DNA of 64,000 nucleotides from Crambe crambe (lineage: Eukaryota; Porifera; Demospongiae; Poecilosclerida; Crambeidae), in the NCBI GenBank assembly GCA_963924555.1, contig OZ004590.1, positions 6,130,001 through 6,194,000 of the forward strand, given 5' to 3'. Shown here in pieces: positions 1 through 11,675 of this stretch. Position 1 is the first letter of the stretch. Each line of letters opens with the position of its first letter. The notes below the pieces were generated by a model. It saw nothing but the letters and a program-made list of their open reading frames with translations, searched no databases and was not told where the DNA came from. Both the position numbers and the translations under genes were made by a program.

Positions 1-60
1 TGAATTAGTCCAGATAAGTGAAATGCATTAAAATAATAGTGTTGTGGTTATGCTGTGTTG

Positions 61-194
61 TACACTGTAAAAATGAAGTGTACACAGCACACCTATAGTG
101 TGTATATAGAGACTATTTAGTGTGCATTGCACACATATAGTGTGTGTATTGGGACATTTTAGTGTGCATATAACGCTTCTGTTTTTACAGTGTA
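61..194. mobile_element. Small inverted-repeat element (MITE-like)
   Basis: The ends are inverted copies of each other: TACACTGTAAAAA at 61-73 and TTTTTACAGTGTA at 182-194. The interior is made of short variants of a 'gtgtgcat/agtgtgtat' motif. There is no coding capacity. Related interior wording recurs in the spacers near 10.1, 23.3 and 41.6 kb. The length of 134 bp and the absence of an ORF fit a non-autonomous element; the superfamily is not determined. Confidence 0.6.
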
Positions 195-501
195 TAGTTT
201 AATATTATGGGGTAGTACTAACAGCCTAGAACAGTGTAGATACTACTGATTATTGTTATGCAGTTGCTAATTATGTGCCTGTGCAAAGCAACAACAAAAA
301 AACTCAAACAGTTGTTAAAATCCATTAAAAATGCTTGTAGTACATGTATTTACGAGGTTCTGTATAAATGAGGGCGGATAACCGAGGTTACGCTGTATAA
401 AGAGTCTGTATAAAAATATGCATAAACTGTATACCTATACACATGAACATATGCTACAATCAGAAATATGTAGTGATAATATACTTAGCTATGAACTACA
501 G

Positions 502-811
502 GTATCGAAGGAAGTCTTCTGAGAATGTAAACCTACCCATAAGAGCTGCTACTAATATTGTGAACGAAGAGCGTTATACCAACTGTGATGAGCAACTGCA
601 GAGGGGACGTAAGCCTACAGTGTACAAAAAGAAACCTGAAATCTCCACTAGGAAAAAGGTCGCAAAACCAGCAGTTCCTGTCAGGACCGACTCTCTGGCT
701 CGTACTAATAAGACCAGGGTTGCAGAAGTGGAAAATATCGATTTGGAGTTGTATGAGGTGATGGATGGCCCAGACAACATTGATCAGGAAGTGTACGAGG
801 AGTGTGCTTGA
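502..811 (+). CDS. Last exon (cytoplasmic tail) of an SRCR-receptor-like gene, 5' part outside window ('gene 0')
   Basis: This exon matches the tail exon of genes A-D: it starts after a CAG acceptor in the same phase 2, and its first residues complete the YRRKSS motif that follows the transmembrane helix in the other genes. It then has a lysine-rich middle (VYKKKPE) and an acidic tyrosine-rich end, ELYEVMDGPDN...EVYEECA, before TGA at 809-811. The sequence is clearly diverged from the A-D tails and contains YEVM, a YxxM-type motif that in other animals can bind the SH2 domains of PI3-kinase p85 once phosphorylated. No matching transmembrane exon is visible in the 500 bp upstream, so the rest of the gene should lie to the left. 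Exonic status rests on similarity to A-D. Confidence 0.7.
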
Positions 812-813
812 AT

Positions 814-819
814 AATAAA
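814..819 (+). promoter_or_regulatory. Likely polyadenylation signal of gene 0
   Basis: AATAAA lies three bases after the stop codon of the gene 0 tail exon. The position is very close to the stop, so a later signal may be the one used. Confidence 0.35.
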
Positions 820-1130
820 AGAGATAACTTTGTAGCTATGTGTAAGAATTATTGGTAGCTAGCTCACAGAACTTTGGTTTTCTTAATGTTTGATATTGTA
901 CAAGCAGTTGTTGTTGTATGTACATATGACGATGCATTGCATGAAGTAGTAGATACTGGGTACAATTGCATGCAAAGTTTCAGGGCTGGGTGGATTATTC
1001 CAGACATGCATACACCAACAACCTTAGCTATAAGGTATAACTATGGCTACAGATTGAACGAGAAAAAAAAAACACCACAAAAACAACAACAACAATAAAA
1101 AACCAAAAACAACAACAAAAAAACAACAAC

Positions 1131-1260
1131 CTGAAGTCCCTACTAAGAAAAATCAGCAGTTCCTGACCCCCTATAGCTTGTACTAAGACTATAAGCTTGC
1201 TGCAGTGGAAAGTGTCGATATGAGTTGTATGAGGTACAAGGCAACATTGAGGTTTATTTG
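1131..1260 (+). pseudogene. Decayed duplicate of the receptor tail exon
   Basis: The segment lines up with the gene 0 tail exon (about 635-790): 'cctgaagtccctactaagaaa', 'agcagttcctg', 'cttgtactaagact', 'gcagtggaaagtgtcgat' and 'gagttgtatgaggt' each have a counterpart in the same order. Single-base losses put stops in every frame, for example TAA inside 'gtactaagac'. It is best read as the remains of a second 3' cassette behind gene 0, parallel to the B', C' and D' cassettes behind the intact genes. Confidence 0.65.
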
Positions 1261-1703
1261 ACTTGCTTTATGTTTGACATTGTCTTCCATTTATTTATCT
1301 ATGCATGGTATTTATCTATGCATTATGCTATGCATGGTTCTTGTACACACATGCACTCAATTTTGTTTAGGATGCATTTGTAGCTATGATAGTAATGGTA
1401 GCTATGTGAAAGTGTGTAGCAATGATGGCGAGTGGAGGCAGTGATACATCAGCAACACCGACCTGTTCCTTTGAGCAGATAAAGGCCTCACAACCAGCTA
1501 CATATGATGATGAACTGAATGCATACAACTGCCTTGATTTAAGTTTCATAGCTGGGTGGGGTAATTATTGCACAGGACCAAGAACCTTATATGGGCTTAT
1601 CTTAACCACCTGCCCTGATTTCTACTTCACTTCCTGTCTCCCTTAATAAAGGGATTTAACTCGTAATTGAATGACATGCAGTTGTACCTGTATAGCTAGA
1701 AAC

Positions 1704-4700
1704 ATGGATGTCTATCTTCTGATTTTCATGTTAGCTGTTCCAGGAGTACTTCAGCATTCAGGTATATAACAGCAAGTGGTAAAATCTATGAAGGCTATCT
1801 AATATGATTAAACTTACTCAATTATATCTGTAGTGCTAGTGTCAGCTCAAAGTGCTGTAATCAGCAATGTGCGTCTGAATGGTGGTGGTAACTCAGGAAC
1901 ACTACAGTTTGATAATTCTGTAGGAAGTGGATGGCTGAATTATTGTGAAAGTGATAATATAAATATCATCAAAATTAAATCTGTGGTATGCCGCATGTTG
2001 GGATACGAGTCAGACAGTGGAAGGATCTCACACTCAAGCAAGTGGAGTCATTTAAATTATTAGCCATTATTAATGAAGTATGATGGTGTTTGAAATGAGT
2101 CACTGCATAGCTATAGGTTAGCTATAGGAGGAACCATTATTAATCTATAGCTATTATGTACTAAGTAGCTACTGGTTCAGGATGAATAGTTTATTCGATA
2201 TGACGTTGTTTCAAGCGTAGGAAGCACCCTTTATGATGGAAGTACAAGTTATTTGAGATATACCCTTACCTGCAATGGAGATGAGGCTACTATATCTGAT
2301 TGTAGAGTCAACAATAATTATTATTGGAGATCTTTCTACTGCTATCCAACCGTAATAACTTGTCCTACATGTAAGCTCAAATGATGTGTTTCCTGTAGAA
2401 GAACCTCTAGCTATATAGGTTTTCAGCCACAGGTCACTAACTAGTTCGACCCCTCTGGAGAGGGAAAGTTATAGTGACATATATTTTTGTACGTGTAGTT
2501 AGCATTGAAGTAAAATAGACCATGCATGTAACCTAGTTGCATAATTGAGGCAAAGTAATGGAAGTAAATGTATTAAGTGGAATATAGTAAATGCTAATGG
2601 AAGTATAGTAAATGATAGAAGTATAGTAAATGTTTATAACTAATAGAAGTATATAGTAAATGAATGGAAGTAATATATCAAGTGGAATATAGTAAATGTT
2701 TATTGAGGCTATTTAGAAATTATAAACTTGGAACATTATACCTCAAAGTACTTAAGACTAATTGACTACACACGAAAGCACTTAGCTAAAGTTATAGAAC
2801 AGCTAAAAATACTCTGCTCAATATTTGTTGTGACATCATCCTTATAGGTCCAAGTGGAGCTGTTCGTTTGACTGGTGGGTTGGTTCCACAACAAGGTAAT
2901 GTTGAAGTCTGCCTTAGTGGAACATGGTCAAGAGTGTGTGGTAGAAATTGGGACTACAAGGACTCCTTTGTTGTGTGCAGACAACTGAGATTTCCTGCCA
3001 CTCGAGCAGGTATTGGCTTGTAACTGTTGCACTCTTAATTCTATCACCTCCTACCCTAATTCCTTACAGAACATGCTACCATCACATCCCATGGTCACAT
3101 AGGCTTTGTACCATCCACTAATGCCTACAACTGTATTGGAAATGAGAGTTCTCTACTCAGCTGTAACTATGTGTCTCATCAGTCATGCCAACTTGATAAC
3201 TCGGTTGGTCTTTATCAACAAATCCATCTCTTTTGCAGGGGAAAAATTGCAGGTATATGCTAACTAATGGCAAAGATAAGTGTGACTGTCACGTGACACA
3301 AAGATAATGGGTAAAGGGTGATTATAATGCCAGTTCAATGTCCACCACAGGGCTAATACAAGTGGATTGTAGGTGCTTGGCTTAGTGGTAAGCATCTCAT
3401 AGGTATGCAGCTGCCTGGTTGGAACCACCAATATTTTAGCCTAAGGATTTGAAACACATATTTAATGAGTTGGTACTTGTTCACTGCTTTGCTCACCAAT
3501 TGAATACCTACCCTAGTTATTAAAAACACTCCCTGGCCCTCTAGATCTCAATCAGTGCACGCCTGGGGCAATACGTCTCTCTGGTGGTAGGGATCAGTTT
3601 GAGGGGAGAGTGGAAGTATGCAGTAATGGAGTCTGGGGGACTGTGAGTCGTACAGGATGGGACTCCAATGATGCTACTGTGGCCTGCAGACAACTTGGAT
3701 TGCTTCAAGGAAGTGGAATATTAACAAGTATATAGCTAATACATTATCTGTTTTGCATACTTGATTTTATAATAATAACATAGGAATTACATTGCCCACT
3801 TTTGGACCTGGTGTGGGGCCAATTCTGCTATATAATGTGAGGTGTAATAGAACTGAAGGAAGAATAGTGGACTGTCCATCTAGCAGTAGTTACTATACTG
3901 GCCACTACAATGATGCTGGTGTGAGGTGTCAATTAAATTCTGAATCAGGTAGCTAGCTATGGGTTTGAGCCCATACAGAAGTCAAATTCAGGAACATATT
4001 TTTATTCAGTCCAAACGTGTAAGTCAGGAGAGGTTCGTCTTGTTGGAGGAAACAGTTCCAGTGAAGGGCGAGTAGAGATGTGCTACAAAGGAGTGTGGGG
4101 GTCCATATGTAATAGTAGATGGGACAACATTGATGCTGCTGTGGTATGTAGACAGTTAGGATTTCAAGGAGAAAGTAAGAATGAGTATAAGTCTAATAAA
4201 ATCAATTACTGCTTGGTTGCATGCAGATAGCACAGCAATAAGATCTCTAGAATATGGTGAAGGATCTGGCCCTTACTTATTGAGTAGTGTTAGATGCAGA
4301 GGTCATGAGAGGAATCTAACAGAATGCTCATATAGAAATTCACAAATAGGATATCACACTTGCTCCTCTGGACAGGATGCTGGAGTTCGCTGTGATGGTA
4401 TAGCTGATCATAACTATTATTATTGATTTTCTACTGTATACATAATGTAGCTACCTCATGTAACCATGGTGATGTGAGGTTGTATGGAGGTTACACCAGA
4501 GCAGATGGTGCAGCTGAAGTGTGTATTAATGGACTGTGGGCAAGCATACACTATAATAGTTGGGATGAAACTGACAGCAGTGTTTTCTGTAAACAACTGC
4601 TTGGAAAAGAGAATATTAGTAAGTGCAAGCTAGTTTAGTGTAGTGATATAATATTATGATCCATTTATCTTACACCCTAATAACATGGATTTCTTCAGTT

Positions 4701-7700
4701 TAGAACCAAGACTATGTAACTCGTTCCATGCATAATATTATGTTGACTAAAACATATATACTGAGTTCGGATTCTATTTCATGTATATCTGCAGCTACTC
4801 TGTATACTTCCTGCTGCAATAGGATTTCCCCTATGACTAATACTACTCTAATAAATGTTGCATGTAGCAACAGAGTAAATTCAAGGTTTGTTCGAGACTG
4901 CAGTTATGATTTACAAACCTTGTCTCGGTCAGTGATTGTTGGCTGCTATGGTTAGTTGGGAAAGTTAGTGTGTATAGCTATGTAGCTAAGTGAATTTAAT
5001 CACTGCATATTATTATGATAATTTAGCTATTGATAATTGTGCTGATGGATCTGTACGTCTGACTGGTGGAAGTAAGAGGAGTGAGGGTGTGGTGGAGATC
5101 TGTCTGGATGGTGCATGGGGAACTGTAACTAGTTCGTCCTGGGATACACCGGATGCAGAAGTGGTGTGTCGCCAGTTAGGATATCCATGGGACTGTAAGT
5201 AGTTGATGTGAATTAGAACCATTCTGTTATCCACACCTCCAATTCTCCATGATGTGTCCAAAGGTTTAATCAAAGGAAACTTCACTTATGTATATAACTA
5301 TACTGTGAATATGCCTATGAGGAATCCTGATGGTTGGAAATCCATGTTGTATAATAGAATTTCTCAACGCATGACACTTCAGGGACAAGAAATGCCATGT
5401 CCATCTATACACAGAAATGGAGCCAACACATGCATTCTGTAATAAAAACAAGCTTGATTGAAATCTAGCTATAATACCTATCATAATAGTAACAGGTATC
5501 TATTATAACTGATTCTAGGGTCTCAGTACAACTATGTTCCCAAAGTCAAAAGCAGATTACCTCACTTATATTATGGAATATACTGCAATGGGAATGAAGA
5601 TACTCTCCTGAACTGCTACTTCAATACACGCTTATCACCCTCACAATCTTCTGGTTATACTAGTGCCTTGAACTATAGGAGCTACTCAGCAGCTGCTGTG
5701 ACATGTCAAGGGAATTCCAGTCACCTTAGTGACGAATGCTCTTCTGGTGACGTGAGACTTGCCAATTCCTCCAATGATAATATGGAGGGAAGAGTGGAAA
5801 TCTGCACCAGTGGCATGTGGGTCAGTGTTTGTGATCAGTCCTGGAGCATCTATGAAACACTAGTTTTTTGCAAACAGCTCCTTGGATACCCAATCCCAGG
5901 TATTAATTTAGTGCACAGTGAATATTAATTTTGTCCATCACTCATGTATAGAGGTCACAACTTACACATTTTTGAAACATTAAATTTTTGTTTATGACAT
6001 TGTGCTGGTGTACAGCTAGCTATAGCTACCTATGACAGATACAAGTAAGACTCGGAAATCAAAGAAAAATTATTATGTACCTGCAACATACAGTGAAACC
6101 AGAGAGCATAAGGCCATGCACTCTGTTGTGTCCTGACATCACCACCTTACAGGTTCACTGTAATAACAAAAAGAGGCCCTAAAATGCCCCATGTATGACA
6201 GACCCACCACTGCATGTCTATTCATAGACTATATGTGTGAATGACTGCATGTGATATTTTGCTATAGGATCATTTGCAATCAATGGAGGATTCTATGGAA
6301 CAGGAAACAATCCAATTCTTTCCCGAGTCTATTGCAATAATGATTACAACACTCCAGACATAAACTCATGTAGAATATACTACCAACAGTCTATATCTAC
6401 CTGTTATCATGGAAGAGAAGTTGGAGTTTTATGTCAAGGTAAGACCCATGCGTGCATGTAGAGTTGTGCCTTAGCCCCTCAGTATTTTTGCTTAGTCTGT
6501 GATTATGAATAGTACACACATCATTATCATTCCATAGCATATACATACTTGAGTATATTATCAGTAACAATAAGGCATTATGTGTATACTCTGTTCAGGT
6601 TCAGTCTTCCATGTCACAGTCATTTCGAATACAACTGGTCCAGTTCCACTTGGTAGTACTGTTAAGTTGCACTGCTCCATAAGCCCTGACCCATCAATAG
6701 GCAGACCAGTACAACTGAGGTATACATGGAGAGGAAACTATGGAGGTTGGAGCACCTCTACCTCCAGTCCCAATGTGACACTGACTGTTCATGTGACACA
6801 CTATGAAACAAGCTACTACTTTTGCAGTGTTTCTATTAATGGTCATGTTTTGGCTGTTGGTAAGACTGTTATCAAAGGAAAAGGTAGGGAGATGTGAAGA
6901 ATGACTATAATATATTTTAACTGCTATTAAAATTTGATCACAGATTTATTGATCCCTGTTCTTGAAGAATTGGAGGAACAGAATAACTTGACACTAGGAG
7001 TTAATATTACTTCTGATAGTGCCAACTACATCACGAGAAATTTGAATTGGTACTTTAATGGCATCATAATTGGAAACTCTCCCAATACAATCATCTCCAA
7101 TGGCAACAAAACATTGACTGTAACTAATGGTATTGCTGGGGAGTATGAAGTGAGATATGATGGACTGCTCCTGAACAACCCTTATGACAGTACTTGCGAA
7201 AAAATGATTCTAAAGAACTTAAGACACCATCCTTTGTTTAAACCAGTAAAGTTCCTTGTCAACACACAAGGTATAATAAATACATATAAACTTCAAGATG
7301 ACCTATCCCCATGTAAATAAATTTATCACAGAGATGATGAATAAGAGACCTGATATCAACATACAAGTCAACGGTGCAATAGAGAGTGTTATTACTTTCA
7401 AAAATGGTGATAACTTCACTCTTAAGGCTGTGGGACAACTTGCAACATCAATTGAACCAAGTGAAGTTGATATAATCTGGTACTTCAACAGCAATTCTGT
7501 GGGATCATCAAGTCGTGTACAAAATCAAAACTTTATTTCCAGAGACTTGATACGCACTAGATCTACCTACCATTATGCTGGAATTTATGAAGCACTGCTT
7601 ATCTGGAATATGAATCAAGAATGCTCCTCTTATTACAGACAGTTATCAAGCAATCGAGTGATTTTAGCAAGAACAAGTATTGAAGTTAGTTACCATGGTG

Positions 7701-9077
7701 AGCAGTTTTATTGTACACTTCAAAACACATTATTGATGTGACATTCTTTATGCAGTGTCCCTTGATCACTCCTTCTCTGCTGATAAGGATGCACTGCTTT
7801 CAAGTGAAGTAGCTCTCCTGAGGTGTTCTGCCACTATCAGGTATCCTCCACTGTCCAGTATCTCCATAGTGAAGAACGACATCACTCTTCAAACAACCTC
7901 TGGTACCACTCTCTCAGTGAGGACTGGTCGAATGGGAGTGAGTACATTTGGTCTGTATCAGTGCAGAGTGAATACCACTGGAGCACCTATAATTTCAATA
8001 AAAGTGATAATAAAAGAGAAAGGTGTGCATAATAGCTTTTCTTCTTTTTCATCATAAATTTTATCATCATTATTCACAGCTCGTTTGAGGATACAGTTTC
8101 AAATGAGAAGACCTTTGGAGTGTAGAAAAGATAGTGTAAGTTATTGTTAATATATGCAAATCTATGTAGTTACTCTCTATAGGTAACAATCACAGGTCTT
8201 CATACAAATGGTTGAAGCAAGTGTTACTGCCAAGCTGAGAGAAGACTGTTCTTGTAATATAACTGCTAACGACTTACAAATGTCTTCACTGCAATGCAAC
8301 AATGCTCAAACTGTTACATTCTCGACTTTGGTGGTGTTCTCCAGTGACAGTGGTGATGAAACTGCATCCACACTTACTAACAGGTTCTCTTCTCAAGTAT
8401 CAGCATCTGCCATATCCCTCAACTTGAATGGGAGTGAAGTTCTCGTTACGTCTGCTTGTAGTGGTGACTGCAGCTCCAATGTTGGTGCTTATGTCGGACT
8501 GTTTTTTGGTGGAGCATTGTTTTGTGCAGTTCTTATAGCACTGCTTGTTGTGGTTGCATACTTAATGTACGTAAGTCTGCATGGTTCTGCACTTAGCAAG
8601 TTAGTGAGTATAGTGACTATTCAAATACAGTCTCTTTTTAACAGTAGAAGTACATTGTCCCTTTCCAGTTCATGGAACCATATACACTTACTGTATACCC
8701 TTTACCTCATGCTAAACTTATACAAATAATATGTCAGTAATTCACTGATCATGCATAGCTACATATTGTAAACGTGAGTATTCTGCATAAACCAATACAT
8801 GTATGTACACAATGTTATGACTAGATATCGGAAGAAGTCATCTAAGAATGTAAGCCCACCAAGAGTTGTTAAAGTGACTACTGAGGGAGAAGTCCGTTAC
8901 TCCAACCGTAGTGGAGAGTTGCAAGTCAAAGAAAAACCTGCCAAAGTGTACAAGAAGAAGCCTAAAGCTCCTGCTAAGACTAAGCCTGAAGTGGAGCAGA
9001 ATAAGGATTTATACGAACCCTATGAGCTGGATGACCAACAAGAAGCAGGCAGTGAAATATACGAGTGTGTCGATTGA
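1704..9077 (+). CDS. Receptor gene A: signal peptide, 7 SRCR, 4 Ig-like, TM, tyrosine-rich tail
   Basis: Predicted single-pass cell-surface receptor of about 1467 aa. Exons: 1704-1761, 1840-2037, 2221-2370, 2848-3009, 3070-3252, 3545-3727, 3784-3948, 4010-4174, 4227-4397, 4451-4618, 4795-4950, 5027-5194, 5519-5899, 6268-6438, 6599-6883, 6944-7270, 7332-7697, 7756-8022, 8080-8135, 8196-8566, 8825-9077. They sum to 4404 nt, a multiple of three. Exon 1 is a signal peptide ([14 protein letters not shown]). Seven SRCR domains follow, seen from motifs such as VRLTGG, GNVEVC, VVCRQLG and DAGVRC. Ig-like exons lie at 6599-8022 with W...YxC-type cores. Exons 8080-8566 hold a membrane-proximal region with several cysteines and the TM helix ([17 protein letters not shown]). 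The tail ends in LYEPYELDD...EIYECVD. SRCR domains are extracellular binding modules; the ligand is unknown. Intron 2 has a GC donor. Gene A lacks the 450-bp intronic MITE of B-D. Confidence 0.85.
2038..2039 (+). other. Non-canonical GC splice donor in gene A
   Basis: The end of SRCR1 exon 2 reads CTCAA|GCAAGT. The same boundary in genes B, C and D reads TCAA|GTGAGT or TCAG|GTGAGT. Using the GC site gives an exon that joins in frame to 2221, and the surrounding bases are the strong donor context typical of GC-AG introns. No GT nearby preserves the frame and alignment. Confidence 0.7.
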
Positions 9078-10460
9078 AAAAAAAAATTGTTCGTGGATTT
9101 AACGATAAACAGTAGCTAAAGAGCAGATGTTGTTTACTCTTCGTAGCTAGAATTTATGCTTATACAGTTTGTGTGCATGACCTTTGAATATATATATTTC
9201 ATCACAGAAGACAACACCTATCGTCACTACTATGTATGTAAGAATGTTCTGGTAACTTGTTTAGTGGTTTAGGTATGCAAAACCCTATCATTTCTCATGT
9301 CCAATACCCAAAACTAAAGTATAAACTTAAGTAGGATATACTGTTTTATGCATAGTTGCAGTTTGATAACTGCATGGATGACGTAGCTGTTATTATAATA
9401 TTATACAAATACAACATGAAAGTATCAGGTCCTTGCAAGTCATTAGCTATAGCTACAGTGAAACCTATAGCAACCACCTCTGGGCCACAATAAAGTGGTC
9501 TTAATAGGAAGGTGGTCTCTGTATGAGGTCAATAGGTCAATATCAATTGTGAAGGCACTTTTGGAACACAATCGAGTTGTCCTTATAGTAGGGTGGTTTC
9601 TGGATACAGGACACACACTGCTCTAGTTCTGACCATTACGATAACAAACTTGTGTATTCCATATTTTAATAACGTTCACTGTAAAAACAAGAGTGTGTAC
9701 TTTATACCGAATAAATGTTCCAGAGCATTTCTTAGATATATATTTTCTTAGAGTGTGGGATTATCCCACATGCAGGGTGTACCGACTCAGTAAGCATTCC
9801 TTTGGTGTATTAAGTACATACTCTACTCTTGTTTTGGCTACTTAACTTCAAGTGGTTGCTATGAAGCCTTTTTTGTTTTTTTGTTGTTGTTTTTTGCTCA
9901 ATGTTATTGCAAGCTTTCTGCATCATATTTGAACGAAGATGATCACTGTAAAGTGATCTCAAGTGATCAAGTGATAAAAATGTCTATTTATAATTTAAAA
10001 AATCATTTGGTATTATTGTTTGGATGGCTCCTATTATTCACAAAAGTGCAGGCTTGTGAGTGCACACCCCTAGACTTTAAAATGTGCCTACTAGCTACAC
10101 ACTGTGAAAATGAAAGTGTATGCTGCACAACTATTGTGTGTATATTAGTGTATTAGTGAATACATTGTACACCTGGTGTGGTGTGCATACGTATAATGCT
10201 TTAGTGCAGCCCTATAGCCATAGGTGGTGGAACAGGTGAAGGCCAGGCCTGACCAATATTTTGAGAAAAATTATTAAGTTATTGATTGATAGCCACATAA
10301 TAATTAATCCCAAAATATTTTGTTATCAATTGAGAGCAACTTAAGAGAAATTTAGTATACGTGAGTATAGCAAATTGTAGAACTTCGGTGGTCTGGGGTA
10401 TTACGTTTCAATTTTGGGCTTGACCAATCGAATCTTGCTTCCAACACCTCTGATATGTTA

Positions 10461-10653
10461 AGGCCACTATTTGTTGATCATAAGTTTCTCATCAGATGGT
10501 TTTGCTCAGACTGATGCGGGCGGGCGGCATATGTCATTATTTTGATAGTCATTTTCTTGGAAAAACCACTGGAGTTATAATGGCCAAATCCTGTAGGTAG
10601 AGTAAACTAATGCGGGCGGGGGATGAGAAACTTGTAATCAACCAATAGTGGTC
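10461..10653. mobile_element. Hairpin MITE-like element, A-B spacer copy
   Basis: The left arm (aggccactatttgttgatca, then taagtttctcatc) is answered by an inverted right arm (gatgagaaacttgtaatcaa, then ccaatagtgg) about 130 bp later. 'gatgcgggcggg' occurs near both inner arm ends. No coding capacity. Orthologous copies lie at 26741-26975 and 44673-44909. Confidence 0.55.
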
Positions 10654-10749
10654 TAAATAGCATGTATCTCAGTTGCCACACAGCACAAATTGTCAAAACA
10701 ATGAGCATGGTCACAAGCACAAAATTAGAGCACCAAAGTGCATGCACCA

Positions 10750-10824
10750 TAGCCTCGTCCCCAGGCGATTCCACGTGCAATAATAAGCTATAATAATTGC
10801 GTGAATCGCCTGGGGACGAGGCTA
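10750..10824. repeat. Perfect-arm hairpin, A-B spacer copy
   Basis: TAGCCTCGTCCCCAGGCGAT at the left is matched by its exact reverse complement ending at 10824, with an AT-rich loop. This short palindromic repeat is GC-rich against an AT-rich background, so it stands out as an inserted element. Copies lie at 27090-27167 and 45022-45099. Confidence 0.7.
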
Positions 10825-11354
10825 CATGCACCATAGACCTGATTTTAATATTACTTCCTGTCTCTGTTATTAATGATTATATGATAGGATAATTCTGCAG
10901 CTAATGATAGTTCAGTAGCTGTAGCCACTAGCCACCATATTGCTAAGGCCCCTCCCAAAACCACTGTACATGTATGTACCTCTTGTTTTTGGTCAGATGC
11001 CTGTGAACTGCTTGGGGATCACTTACTGCAACTAGCAGCATGATTTCTCTTTCTATAGTTTCTGATGATTTCTTAATGGCTTCTTTTTGTAGACTTGTTC
11101 TAAGTTGTGGATACACTGTCTGAATTTAGCCAAGTGCTTCACACATTTCACTTTTTATCATTGTGCTTTGAAGTGGCAAAGGTATAAGGTTCCTATGGAA
11201 GTAAGTAAATATATTAGGTAGATAAAATAGTGTTATTGAGACTATGTACATCTCAAAGAATACTTATAGCTAAGTGAGTATAACAACATCTCTATAGCTA
11301 CTAAAAGCTTGCCTTACTCAATCAATTTAATTGTTGTGATACAGTCCTTTGGTT

Positions 11355-11460
11355 AGGTCAACATGGAGCTGTTGGTTTGACTGGTGAACTGGTTCCATAG
11401 CAAAGTAAATTGTTTTAGTGGATCATGGTCCAGAGTGTAGACTTTGTTGTGTACAGCAAA
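11355..11460 (+). pseudogene. Relic SRCR2 first-half exon upstream of gene B
   Basis: Aligned with gene A exon 2848-3009, the order of motifs is kept: 'ggtcaacatggagctgtt', 'ggtttgactggtg', 'ctggttccatagcaaagtaa', 'tggatcatggtccagagtgt', 'ctttgttgtgtacag'. The codon for Q after VP is now TAG, and about 40 nt are missing from the middle, so it cannot code. The AT-rich DNA just upstream also resembles the intron before that exon in gene A. This is the trace of another, dead receptor gene between A and B. Confidence 0.7.
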
Positions 11461-11675
11461 GACTCTTTCTTGTAGAGTTCAATTAACACAGAAAGGAAGT
11501 ATTCTCAATTAATTATTACAAAGTCATGCAACAACACTATAGCATGTGACCTGCTCTAATAGCTAGCTTTATAGCTACAGCAGCTGCTAGATAAGTGCAA
11601 GCGTACCTATAATTCATTGTAGCTGTTACAGAAGCTGAATATTTTTGAAGTAGCTTATAGTTGTGTACAGCCAGC

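Larger units (their letters stand above)
812..1703. other. Spacer between gene 0 and gene A
   Basis: No intact gene is seen. The stretch holds a decayed copy of a tail exon (1131-1260). It also has two loosely similar segments, around 960-1010 and 1515-1565, both with a 'acaactgc...gctgggtgg' core, suggesting local duplication of 3' flank DNA. An open frame at 1422-1646 has no recognisable domain. Short A-rich runs occur at 1062-1125. The gene A promoter should lie in the last few hundred bases, but no clear element is visible. Confidence 0.5.
9078..11675. other. Spacer A-B: repeats, no intact gene
   Basis: The first ~1.1 kb (to about 10205) is almost the same as the DNA behind the B' and C' tails (22292-23434 and 40590-41727), so it is part of the duplicated unit. 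It includes an 'acagtgaaacc...ccacctctgg' segment at 9458-9620 that looks like an old repeat. At 10204-10221 the sequence runs from CCCTATAG straight into CCATAGGTGG, the empty site of the 3 kb transposon found in the two later spacers. After that come two hairpin elements and a dead SRCR exon, listed separately. An open frame at 9881-10156 contains a hydrophobic stretch but no recognisable domain. Confidence 0.6.

Noticed and set aside
9013-9074. Canonical ITAM in the receptor tails
   Set aside because: YEPY, YELD and YECV do not meet YxxL/I with the 6-8 residue spacing; only the YxxPhi-type YECV is clear.
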